Origin: Candidatus Poribacteria bacterium
Lineage (GTDB): Bacteria > Poribacteria > WGA-4E > WGA-3G
Length of the DNA stretch: 51,764 bases
Assembly (NCBI GenBank): GCA_022820835.1
Contig: JAJEET010000111.1
Span: forward strand, 1 to 51,764
Reading direction: 5' to 3'
The notes beneath the pieces are model-generated. The model was not told the DNA's origin, searched no databases, and saw only the letters and a program-made list of their open reading frames with translations. This document shows, in pieces, positions 1 to 7,821 of the stretch (its first letter is position 1; each line of letters opens with the position of its first letter). Made by a program: the position numbers and the translations under genes.

Positions 1-26
1 AGTCTGATAACATGTCTTCTAAGCGG

Positions 27-94
27 GAAAGAGGATTCATCAAAAACATCCTTTCAATAAATGTCAGGTTTATTATGAAAGGATACCCTCTTTT
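27..94. repeat. Long imperfect inverted repeat at the window edge
   Basis: An outer arm (AAAGAGG near 28-34, CCTCTTT near 87-93) and an inner arm (ATCCTTTCAATAAA at 48-61 against TTTATTATGAAAGGAT at 69-84, with a 2-nt bulge) enclose a 7-nt loop. The structure is seen directly. It is not followed by a clear T-run, so it is not called a terminator. It could be the end of a mobile element or the 3' hairpin of a gene lying left of the window. No gene was found in 1-271. Confidence 0.45.
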
Positions 95-132
95 CTGCTA
101 TTTGTCTGTAAAAAAGTTAAAATTGTCCAAAC

Positions 133-240
133 TATAGTAATTAATTGGAAACCTTAATCGGTAAAACCCCCCTAACCCCCCTTATCAGGGGGGAATCTGG
201 AGATTTGGTAAAGGTCAATCTATTTTCGGGCTTTACTATA
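133..240. mobile_element. MITE-like element with TATAGTAA / TTACTATA ends
   Basis: The segment starts with TATAGTAA (133-140) and ends with TTACTATA (233-240), about 108 bp in all. Read inward from its right end on the minus strand it begins TATAGTAAAGCCCGAAAATA, which resembles the right end of the 113-bp element at 47546-47658. Inside is a 7-bp perfect hairpin CCCCCCT-TATC-AGGGGGG (176-193). The element lies just upstream of the gene at 272. Family membership is inferred from the shared ends and size. Confidence 0.4.
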
Positions 241-271
241 AATTGACATCGAATTGTGGGAGGTAGCACTC

Positions 272-871
272 ATGGCATTTAGCGATTTTAAGACTATTTC
301 TGAAGTTCAGGAAAAATTTGAAATTAAATACGCATCTAATGACATTTTTCACGTTGAGGCTAAAAATCCTTCAGAACAATTCTTACAAGAACTTGAGTTT
401 AGCAGGCAATATATTGATATTTTCGCATCTGAGGGATCAAGATGTGAGGTTGTTATATTTCCCATCTTAAGAGAGGTTTACAAGGATTACGCTGAACACT
501 ATGGACTTTGGGTAAAGAAATCTATCATCTATGATGAGACTTTGAGCGGTACTCCGGACTATCTCATTGCTACACGGTCTGAATTAGGTGTGACTGTTGT
601 TGGTACGCCTCTGGTAATATTAGTTGAAGCAAAAAAGAACGATTTTGAACAAGGTTGGGGCCAATGTCTGGCTGAATTGGTTGCAGCACAAAAAATCAAT
701 GATGATTCCGATTTTCCGGTGTATGGTGTTGTTACCGACGGAAAATTGTGGGAATTTGGTCAACTTATCGGTGACACCTTCATTCAAAACAGAACTAGCT
801 TTACTATAGATAATTTACCGATCCTATTCGGTGCTATGAATTCTGTCTTCAAATCAATACAGGAATGTTGA
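272..871 (+). CDS. PD-(D/E)XK nuclease-like protein, copy 1
   Basis: A 199-aa protein of unknown function whose centre looks like a PD-(D/E)XK nuclease core: TPDY (D96) is followed by VEAKK (E119, K121), then a QGWGQCLAEL stretch that would form the next helix. Proteins of this type are common as uncharacterised genes in cyanobacteria and other bacteria. The ATG at 272 is preferred over the upstream one at 254, because GGGAGG (258-263) sits 8 nt before it and the paralogue starts with the same MAFSDFK. By eye it is about three quarters identical to the protein at 2805-3422. Nuclease activity is inferred and the role is unknown. The following sulfatase gene starts 29 nt downstream on the same strand. 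Confidence 0.6.
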   Translation: MAFSDFKTISEVQEKFEIKYASNDIFHVEAKNPSEQFLQELEFSRQYIDIFASEGSRCEVVIFPILREVYKDYAEHYGLWVKKSIIYDETLSGTPDYLIATRSELGVTVVGTPLVILVEAKKNDFEQGWGQCLAELVAAQKINDDSDFPVYGVVTDGKLWEFGQLIGDTFIQNRTSFTIDNLPILFGAMNSVFKSIQEC

Positions 872-900
872 GACAGTCAAAGTCAAGAGCAGAGATATTT

Positions 901-2415
901 ATGAACACACCACGTCCGAATATACTAATTGTCACGACCGACCAGCAGCGCACGGATAGCCTGAGCTGCTACGGTTCAACGTTTACAGAGACACCGCATC
1001 TCGACAAGTTCGCGTCTGAAGGTGTCTGTTTTGAACGAGCGTATTGTGCGAACCCGGTCTGTACGCCTGCCCGCGCCTCCATCTTTTCAGGACGGTATGT
1101 GAGTCGGCACGGTGCTTGGAACGTCGGGATGAATGTCCCGGAAGACGAAACCCTACTGTCGCATCGGCTCGCTGATGTCGGGTATCGCACGCATTATATC
1201 GGTAAAGCACACTTCCAACCGTTCGGTGCCTCAGCGGAAGCGTCGATCGAAACACTGAATGATACGTCCCGCTACCCGGATTTCCGAGGTACCTACTACG
1301 GATTTGAGACAGTTGAATTGGCGTTAGGACATGCGACTTATGGCATCGCCGGACACTACGGAGAATGGGTGCGTTCAGAGGTATCCGAAGAGACGCTCAG
1401 CAGTTATAGCAAAGCAACGCGTCTCAGCGAAAGGGGGTTCGGTGGTGAGGCTTATGATTGGGAGATCCCGCTGAAATACCATAACAGCGTCTGGACGGCG
1501 GATCGGACGATAGATTTCCTTTCTAACCACGAGGCGACAGAACCGTTTTTATTGGCAGTCGGTTTCCAAGACCCGCATCACCCACACTGTGTTCCGACAG
1601 AATTCGAGAACCGTGTGGATCCGGCGCAGGTACCGCTCCCGGATTTCGTTGAAGGCGAGTTAGACGATAAACCACCCTTTTTCTTAGAGGCGCGATCCGG
1701 GCAGCTTGAGAAGTCAGAAATCCGTGGGAGATTCGCTATTGCTGGACAAGGCGGGGGTGCTGATTACCGTAAAGTCTCAGATGACGACGCGCGACTCGGT
1801 AGAGCGTATTACTACAATATGGTGAAGATTATTGACCAGCAGATGCATCGGATTCTGAAGTGTCTGGATACGCGTGGATTGGCAGAAAACACATTGGTCC
1901 TCTTTACGACGGATCACGGCGAACTGCTTGGCGACCACGGACTTTGGATGAAGGGACCTTTCCATTACGAGCAGCTTGTCCGTGTACCGACGTTGTTGAG
2001 ATACCCTGCAGCGATTCCAGCGGGGCAGCGCACACAGGCACTCTTCAGCCACGTCGATATTGTACCGACCGTTCTGTCAGCCGTCGGTTTACCGATGCCA
2101 GCGGATACAGACGGTGTAGACGCGATGCCGATGCTAACTGGAGAGGCGACATCCGTCCGCGATTCTGTATTGGTGGAGTGTGTGGACGATCCGGACTGTT
2201 TGCGGTTGAAGACGATCGTGACGGATACTCGTAAATTGACGTGGTACTGCGGACACACCTACGGTGAACTCTACGATCTGGAGAAGGATCCAAACGAACG
2301 GGTCAATCAGTGGAACAACGCCGCATACACCGACGATAGGGCATCCTTGATGAGTCGTATCCTTGCGCAAATGGAGCCTTTAGAAAAACGGGTTGAGCGG
2401 TTGTCGTATGCATAA
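901..2415 (+). CDS. Type I sulfatase (formylglycine-dependent)
   Basis: A 504-aa sulfatase of the alkaline-phosphatase superfamily, expected to hydrolyse sulfate esters or N-sulfates of organic substrates. The N-terminus has a metal-site segment TTDQQRTD near residue 13. The active-site signature CTPAR begins at C54, the cysteine that must be converted to formylglycine. A second metal-binding segment, TTDHGELLGDHG, occurs in the C-terminal half. The ATG at 901 is preferred to one at 865, because family members begin a few residues before RPNILIV and the upstream start would overlap the preceding gene. No signal peptide is evident, so the protein may be cytoplasmic. The substrate cannot be told from sequence. 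Sulfatases are numerous in sponge-associated Poribacteria. An FGE-domain gene lies at 50161-50994 but is far away and probably not its activator. Confidence 0.9.
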   Translation: MNTPRPNILIVTTDQQRTDSLSCYGSTFTETPHLDKFASEGVCFERAYCANPVCTPARASIFSGRYVSRHGAWNVGMNVPEDETLLSHRLADVGYRTHYIGKAHFQPFGASAEASIETLNDTSRYPDFRGTYYGFETVELALGHATYGIAGHYGEWVRSEVSEETLSSYSKATRLSERGFGGEAYDWEIPLKYHNSVWTADRTIDFLSNHEATEPFLLAVGFQDPHHPHCVPTEFENRVDPAQVPLPDFVEGELDDKPPFFLEARSGQLEKSEIRGRFAIAGQGGGADYRKVSDDDARLGRAYYYNMVKIIDQQMHRILKCLDTRGLAENTLVLFTTDHGELLGDHGLWMKGPFHYEQLVRVPTLLRYPAAIPAGQRTQALFSHVDIVPTVLSAVGLPMPADTDGVDAMPMLTGEATSVRDSVLVECVDDPDCLRLKTIVTDTRKLTWYCGHTYGELYDLEKDPNERVNQWNNAAYTDDRASLMSRILAQMEPLEKRVERLSYA

Positions 2416-2416
2416 T

Positions 2417-2635
2417 TCATAAACGGACAAAAATTGGTTCGCGAATAACTTCTTCGAGTTCCGCAATATATTCCTCAGCGAGTTCTCGGTTCGCTTTGAG
2501 CGTGAGTTGGATTGCCTCGTGAAGATTTGATCGGGTTTCTTCAAGCGTTTTCCCTTGCGTATTTGCGCCGGGTAACTCTTCAACAAATCCGATATAACCT
2601 TCAGGGACTTTTTTGAAAACAGCGTTGAATTGCAT
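2417..2635 (-). CDS. HicB-like antitoxin-family protein, orphan
   Basis: A 72-aa protein with the HicB fold pattern: an N-terminal FKKVPEGYIGFVEELPGANT strand region followed by GKTLEETRSNLHEAI. HicB proteins neutralise the HicA mRNA interferase in type II toxin-antitoxin pairs. A GGAG lies 7 nt before the ATG. No HicA reading frame is present: the gap to the next gene, 2636-2804, is too short for one and holds no such frame. It therefore appears to be a solitary HicB-family gene. It is antisense to its neighbours and its stop lies against the 3' end of the sulfatase gene. The function of solitary HicB proteins is not established. Confidence 0.65.
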   Translation of the reverse strand: MQFNAVFKKVPEGYIGFVEELPGANTQGKTLEETRSNLHEAIQLTLKANRELAEEYIAELEEVIREPIFVRL

Positions 2636-2804
2636 TTAAAACTCCATTCTGATGAGTTTATTACCTCTTTTGTAGAGGTTGAAAATCTATTAGGCATATT
2701 CTATCATGCACGTGACCACTTTGTCAATTGTCGGGTTTCACCTCTTTTTTTGCGTTTGCGCTGGAAAATCTGACCGACGCGTAACAGGATAGGAGATAAA
2801 ACTG

Positions 2805-3422
2805 ATGGCATTTAGCGATTTCAAGACGATTCCTGAGGTTCAAGAGAAATTCGGGATTAAATACTCGGAAAACGACTTTTTTTCGGTTGAGGCCCCCTTA
2901 AGCCCTTCGGATCAATTTCTACAAGAATTTGAGTTTACAAGGCAACACATCAATATTTTCGGATCGGAGGCAGCGCGGTGTGAAGCCGTTATCTTTCCGG
3001 TTTTAAGAGAGGTCTATAAAGGGTACGCTGACCACTACGCTCTCTGGATCAAGGAATCCATAGTCTATGATGAGACATTGAGCGGAACACCGGATTACCT
3101 TATCTCTACAAAATCTGAATTGGGCAAACTCATCGTTGGAACGCCGCTGATAATCTTAGTTGAAGCGAAGAAAAACGATTTTGAGCAAGGCTGGGGACAA
3201 TGTTTGGCTGAGTTGGTCGCTGCACAAAAAATAAATAATGACCCCGATTTTCCGGTATATGGTATTGTTACGGATGGAACGTTGTGGGAATTTGGACGGC
3301 TTGTCGGTGATATTTTTATGCGAAACAGAACAAATTTTACTTTGGCTAATTTGCCAATTCTATTTGGTGCTGTGAATTCAGTTTTCGAGGCAACAACTGA
3401 TGCCTCTATTCAGCGTACGTAA
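2805..3422 (+). CDS. PD-(D/E)XK nuclease-like protein, copy 2
   Basis: A 205-aa paralogue of the protein at 272-871 with the same putative nuclease core (GTPDYLIS, then ILVEAKKNDFEQGWGQC). A purine-rich AGGAGA lies about 9 nt before the ATG. The two copies are conserved over nearly the whole length and differ most at the extreme C-terminus. The duplication therefore covers a single gene, with the sulfatase and hicB-like genes between the copies. No partner gene is evident. The nuclease assignment is inference from the D...ExK pattern. Confidence 0.6.
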   Translation: MAFSDFKTIPEVQEKFGIKYSENDFFSVEAPLSPSDQFLQEFEFTRQHINIFGSEAARCEAVIFPVLREVYKGYADHYALWIKESIVYDETLSGTPDYLISTKSELGKLIVGTPLIILVEAKKNDFEQGWGQCLAELVAAQKINNDPDFPVYGIVTDGTLWEFGRLVGDIFMRNRTNFTLANLPILFGAVNSVFEATTDASIQRT

Positions 3423-3617
3423 ATTGGGGTCATAAACGTAGCGCGCTTGCAACGTGTGCCTATCGGAAGGTGAAAAGGAAGTTCTCTGTTTTTAAACTTG
3501 CTTTTAATATAAAGATTGGGTATCATTTAGGTAAAAGAAAATGGTCGTGTTCAACTTTGCTTCGTCTACGCCGTTTCCTACACGCAAACCGCGGAATAAA
3601 ATATTGGGGGCATCCAG

Positions 3618-4391
3618 ATGGCGGCTACGCTATCCATTGTGATTCCGATTTACAACGAGATCGCAAGCCTAAAAGCACTTCTACAACAGGTGATCAGTGT
3701 TGAAATCGGTATGAAAAAAGAATTGATCCTCGTTGACGATTTTTCAACAGATGGTACACGCGATATCCTAAAGGAAATCGAAGGTATCCCAGAAAATCCA
3801 GACGCAATACGCAGCTACTTCGCGACAACAGACACACCCTCAAATGAGAACGCTGAAAGCGCAGACGACGTTGCTGTAAAGGTCTTCTACCACGATGTGA
3901 ACAGAGGTAAAGGCGCGACGCTCCGCACCGGTTTCCAACACATCACTGGCGAAATTACGATTATCCAAGATGCCGATCTGGAATATGATCCAAACGATTA
4001 CCCGAAGTTACTGCAGCCGATTCTCAGCGATGAAGCCGATGTGGTGTACGGTTCTCGGTTTATGGGCGGTAAGCAGAAAGGGTTGTTGCGGAGTTATCTC
4101 GCGAACCAGTTTCTCACGACGCTCGCAAATGTCGTCAACGGCACGAAACTCACCGATATGGAGACCTGCTATAAGGTGATCCGGACACCCATCTTGAAGG
4201 AGATTTCGCTCCACTCGGACAGGTTCGGTTTTGAACCCGAAATTACGGCGAAACTCGCCAAACGGAAGTGCAAAATTATTGAGGTCCCCATCTCTTATCG
4301 CGGCAGAGATTACCACGAAGGTAAAACCGTGAGTTGGAAAGACGGTGTCGCCGCTATTTTTCACATCTTCCGCTTCCGGTTCTTCTCGTAG
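3618..4391 (+). CDS. Family 2 glycosyltransferase, dolichyl-phosphate mannosyltransferase-like
   Basis: A 257-aa GT2 enzyme of the GT-A fold, expected to move a sugar from a nucleotide-sugar to polyprenyl phosphate or another acceptor. It begins TLSIVIPIYNE and contains LVDDFSTDGT, the NRGKGATLRTGF segment and the metal-binding QDADLEYDP motif, all typical of DPM1-type enzymes. There are no C-terminal membrane segments, so it is a soluble or peripheral type. GGGGG lies about 8 nt before the ATG. It is followed 24 nt later by the RecQ gene on the same strand, with no functional link. The donor and acceptor cannot be predicted. Confidence 0.85.
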   Translation: MAATLSIVIPIYNEIASLKALLQQVISVEIGMKKELILVDDFSTDGTRDILKEIEGIPENPDAIRSYFATTDTPSNENAESADDVAVKVFYHDVNRGKGATLRTGFQHITGEITIIQDADLEYDPNDYPKLLQPILSDEADVVYGSRFMGGKQKGLLRSYLANQFLTTLANVVNGTKLTDMETCYKVIRTPILKEISLHSDRFGFEPEITAKLAKRKCKIIEVPISYRGRDYHEGKTVSWKDGVAAIFHIFRFRFFS

Positions 4392-4415
4392 GTCACAAAA
4401 CGCGCAGCGAAAAAT

Positions 4416-6242
4416 ATGCAAAATTTGCAGGATTTGCTCAAACAGGTAGATGCCATTCTGGAGTCGTCGGTTGATACGGCAGAACCGACACCGGATCAAG
4501 AAGTGCCAGCAGATTCCCTCCTGACAGCACTCGACACGCACTTCGGCTACAGCTCCTTTCGCAAAGGACAACGTGAGATTGTTGAAACGATATTAGATGG
4601 CAAAAACACATTCGCTGTATTTCCAACCGGACACGGTAAATCGTTGTGCTATCAACTGCCAGCCTTGATGCTTGATGGCATTACAGTCGTCATCTCGCCT
4701 CTTATCTCACTGATGAAGGACCAGGTCGATACTTTACGGGAGCAAGGTATAGACGCAGTCGCCCTAATCAACAGCACACAGACGTGGGACGAATACCAAA
4801 GGACATTGGCACGTCTGAGGCGAAACGAAGTGCGGCTGCTTTACGTCTCGCCAGAACGGTTGCGGAGTCGGCGTTTTTTAGACATCCTGAATGCGTTTCG
4901 GATTTCATTGTTCGTCATAGATGAAGCACACTGTATCTCGCAATGGGGACGCGACTTCCGTCCGGCTTATCTGTCGCTCAAAGATACGATTGATGTTCTC
5001 CAACCGCATGTCATCGCGCTTTTCACAGCAACAGCACCACCAGACATCCAAGAAGACATCCTGAGTGTGCTAAATATACCGACCCCGCATATCCTCACGG
5101 AAGGTATTGAGCGTCCGAATCTGAAACTCAGTGTTCAGCAAAATGAAAATGAGGATGAAAAGTATCTGCAACTCGAAAAGTTTCTCAACGAACAGCGAGT
5201 GACCCGTTCAACGGGAGATGCTGAATCTCGACACCCTCGGCTGAAAAATGGGATCATCTATGCCGGACGCAGACGCGAAACCGAGGAGATCGCGGATTTT
5301 CTCCAGAGACGTGGGTTCCGTGCCGATTTCTACCACGCTGGACTTGAGCCGCAGGATCGCGCGCGTGTGCAAGATGCCTTTTTCGACGACAGTCAGAACG
5401 GGTTGGATGTCGTTGTTGCAACGAACGCTTTCGGTATGGGGATCGACAAAGCAGATATCCGATATATCGTTCATTGGACACTCACCGGCACGCTTGAAGA
5501 ATACTGTCAAGAGATTGGGAGAGCCGGTAGAGATGGAGAGGACGGGCGTTGCGTCCTGCTTTTCTGCCACGATGACCGCGGGCTACACGATTGGTTCATT
5601 AGAGAGAGCACGCCGGATAAGCAGTTCCTGATTAAACTCTTAAAGGTCATCGAGAATTTCAAAGGGAGCGAAAGGTATCGCACAATCTCTAACGACGAAC
5701 TGGCGTGGATGAGCAGCAGCAACCCAACAAAAATCTATGTCGGTCTCAGTTACCTCGAAAAACTCGGTTTTTTGAAGCGGTGGTATAACGTTCCATCTCA
5801 ACTCTCTGTCCGATTCCGGGGATTCTGGTCGGAACAGGCGGAACCACAGGATGCAGCACAGCGGGAATTGTATCTCGAATTGCGGAAAGGCACAAAAACG
5901 ATTTTGGAACTCTGCGATGCTATTGGAGGGAACCCGAAGACGATAATGGAAGGTCTCGCCGAGCTGCAAAGCGACGGTTATATCCAGTACTGGGGACAGG
6001 AAGACCTGTTACTCATTGAACTGCTTGAAGATAGTCAAATGCTCAGTACGCTGACAGATGAGCAGATTGAGATAGGCGATTATATCCGTCGTAAACAGGC
6101 GCAGTTGGATCAAATGTTTGTTTACGCGTTAGAATCCACGTGTCGGATGCGGGTGATCCGAGACCATTTCGGTGAATCCGTTGAAGCGGGTTACAGGTGT
6201 GGGACCTGCGATTTGTGTCAAACACAAGCCGTCAGCGATTAG
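4416..6242 (+). CDS. recQ: RecQ-family ATP-dependent DNA helicase
   Basis: A 608-aa 3'-5' DNA helicase for recombination and fork repair. Walker A is PTGHGKS (residues 70-76; the usual first G of GGGKS is GHGKS here). The DEAH box is at 169-172, followed by the RecQ-specific CISQWGRDFRP loop. The second RecA domain contains TNAFGMGIDKADIR and the QEIGRAGRDG motif VI. The C-terminus has the RecQ zinc-binding cysteines (CRMRV, then CGTCDLC). No HRDC domain follows. About 35 extra residues precede the helicase core. The last few codons (QAVSD) and the stop fall inside the AGCCGTCAGC repeat that fills the intergenic space, so the repeat appears to have replaced the original C-terminal end. Confidence 0.9.
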   Translation: MQNLQDLLKQVDAILESSVDTAEPTPDQEVPADSLLTALDTHFGYSSFRKGQREIVETILDGKNTFAVFPTGHGKSLCYQLPALMLDGITVVISPLISLMKDQVDTLREQGIDAVALINSTQTWDEYQRTLARLRRNEVRLLYVSPERLRSRRFLDILNAFRISLFVIDEAHCISQWGRDFRPAYLSLKDTIDVLQPHVIALFTATAPPDIQEDILSVLNIPTPHILTEGIERPNLKLSVQQNENEDEKYLQLEKFLNEQRVTRSTGDAESRHPRLKNGIIYAGRRRETEEIADFLQRRGFRADFYHAGLEPQDRARVQDAFFDDSQNGLDVVVATNAFGMGIDKADIRYIVHWTLTGTLEEYCQEIGRAGRDGEDGRCVLLFCHDDRGLHDWFIRESTPDKQFLIKLLKVIENFKGSERYRTISNDELAWMSSSNPTKIYVGLSYLEKLGFLKRWYNVPSQLSVRFRGFWSEQAEPQDAAQRELYLELRKGTKTILELCDAIGGNPKTIMEGLAELQSDGYIQYWGQEDLLLIELLEDSQMLSTLTDEQIEIGDYIRRKQAQLDQMFVYALESTCRMRVIRDHFGESVEAGYRCGTCDLCQTQAVSD

Positions 6243-6290
6243 CCATCAGCCGTCAGCGATTAGCCGTCAGCCATCAGCCATCGGCAGTCG
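6227..6290. repeat. Degenerate AGCCRTCAGC short tandem repeat
   Basis: A run of variants of AGCCGTCAGC / AGCCATCAGC / AGCGATTAGC covers the recQ 3' end and the space up to the convergent permease gene. The same motif family recurs at 26663-26787. Arrays of this kind look like slippage-derived intergenic filler. Confidence 0.7.
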
Positions 6291-6295
6291 GTCAT

Positions 6296-7558
6296 TTAAT
6301 TCTCAGTACGGAGTGCGTCGATAGGTGTCAGTCGCGCTGCCTGCATCGCTGGGTAGACCCCGAAACTAATCCCCATAAAAAGTGAGAAAACAATAGCAAT
6401 CAGTACCCAATGTCCAGAGAGAACAACGGGCCATTCCGGTACAATCGGCACGATACGAACCGCGAGTCGTGCCATGCCGTGTGCTGCGATCCAGCCGCCA
6501 GCGATACCGAGTACACCGCCACAGAAACAGAGACAGATGGATTCCGTCAAAAACTGATAGAAGATGTGAATCCGTTTCGCGCCGACGGATTTGCGTAACC
6601 CGATTTCCCGTGTTTTCTCACCGACGGAAACGAGGCATATATTCATGATGCCGATACCACTTACAAACAGTGCGAAGCCTGCAATACCGCCCAACGCGAT
6701 TTTTAGTACCCGTTGGATATGCTCCAGTCGTTGCACACCGCCAGTGGGTACCCAATGGCGAACAAAATTATCTCTGTTCTGGTGGTTTTTGCGGATTACA
6801 GTGCGTGCTGCGGCAATAATCGCGTCCATATCTGCTTTTTCTTCTGTGAAAACCGTAATACGTTCTATGTAGTCATAACCTGAAATCCGCTGTTGATGCG
6901 TCGTCAGAGGCACACAGACGACATCATCAAGTGACCACGTAGAATTAACGCCTCTTCCCTTTACTGCCATTACACCTACGACACGCGCTCTGATAGATGC
7001 GTACCAATAGCGATATTTAATCTTCACCTCTTTTCCAATCGGAGATGTCTCTCCAAACAGTTCAGTCGCGAGGTTGTTCCCCAAAACACAGACTTGTAGT
7101 GCCTGTGTCACGTCGCCTTCGGAGATGAATCTGCCTTCTTGGACGTTCCAGTGCATTCCGCGCGCATAGTCTGCTGTTACACCTTCGAGTACGGGTCGAG
7201 CCTGTCTGCCATCAGGACTGGTAATGAGGATCCTGTAGCTTTCATTTTTGGGTAAGACGTACCGAATATTAGGCACTTCGGCTTCAATGGCAAGGGCATC
7301 CTCAAGTTTGAGCCGTTCTGTTATTCGGTGCCAGCGTCCCCTGCGGAAAACGCCGTAGTGGTTTCGGAATTGCACCTGATCGATGCCACCGAGTGTTTCA
7401 AGTCCATCGGCGATAATCTTTTTCCCGCCGTCACCGATTGCCATCATGCACAGTACACTGGCGATCCCGATGAAGATACCGAGAATGGACAACCCCGCGC
7501 GGAGTCGGTTTTGAGTGAGGTGCGCAATACCCGCAGCAATAGCATCTTGTAGTTTCAT
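6296..7558 (-). CDS. MacB/FtsX-type ABC transporter permease
   Basis: A 420-aa permease subunit with the MacB periplasmic core domain and the FtsX membrane domain. An N-terminal transmembrane segment (around 22-45, GLSILGIFIGIASVLCMMAI) is followed by a roughly 230-residue extracytoplasmic part. Three C-terminal helices follow, including the conserved REIGLRKSVGAKRIHIFYQFL cytoplasmic loop. Such permeases work with a separate ATPase and often a membrane-fusion protein in tripartite export or lipoprotein-type transport. Neither partner lies nearby, so the ATPase must be encoded elsewhere or the gene is solitary. The substrate is unknown. It is convergent with recQ. Confidence 0.85.
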   Translation of the reverse strand: MKLQDAIAAGIAHLTQNRLRAGLSILGIFIGIASVLCMMAIGDGGKKIIADGLETLGGIDQVQFRNHYGVFRRGRWHRITERLKLEDALAIEAEVPNIRYVLPKNESYRILITSPDGRQARPVLEGVTADYARGMHWNVQEGRFISEGDVTQALQVCVLGNNLATELFGETSPIGKEVKIKYRYWYASIRARVVGVMAVKGRGVNSTWSLDDVVCVPLTTHQQRISGYDYIERITVFTEEKADMDAIIAAARTVIRKNHQNRDNFVRHWVPTGGVQRLEHIQRVLKIALGGIAGFALFVSGIGIMNICLVSVGEKTREIGLRKSVGAKRIHIFYQFLTESICLCFCGGVLGIAGGWIAAHGMARLAVRIVPIVPEWPVVLSGHWVLIAIVFSLFMGISFGVYPAMQAARLTPIDALRTEN

Positions 7559-7777
7559 TTAAATGTTAACATAAGTTTCAAATCGCAAGCAGCCAAAAAA
7601 AATTAGGTATGGACGGAATTGAGTTTAATAGGAAAACAGTGAATTTGTGGAGGACTTCTACTTATACGGTCGTATGGATGCACTTTTGATGGATGCAGCG
7701 TTAAAATTCGGTTGTTATAAAGAGGAAGATTATTGCCCGATAGGTTTAAAAAAAGGATGGTCTCGACATTTAGATTC

Positions 7778-7806
7778 GGTAGGCGCAGTTTGTGACCGCG
7801 CCTACC
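7778..7806. repeat. Intergenic hairpin, 9-bp perfect stem
   Basis: GGTAGGCGC (7778-7786) pairs with GCGCCTACC (7798-7806) around an 11-nt loop. It lies in the 263-bp gap 7559-7821, which otherwise shows no convincing gene. It sits next to the stop of the WD40 gene, whose transcripts would run through it, but lacks a T-run. Several other intergenic hairpins in the window share the flanking CCTAC/GTAGG. Confidence 0.6.
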
Positions 7807-7821
7807 ATAAAATGGCACCTA

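Noticed and set aside
2636..2804. hicA toxin gene upstream of the HicB-like gene
   Set aside because: The gap is too short for HicA and contains no frame with its features.
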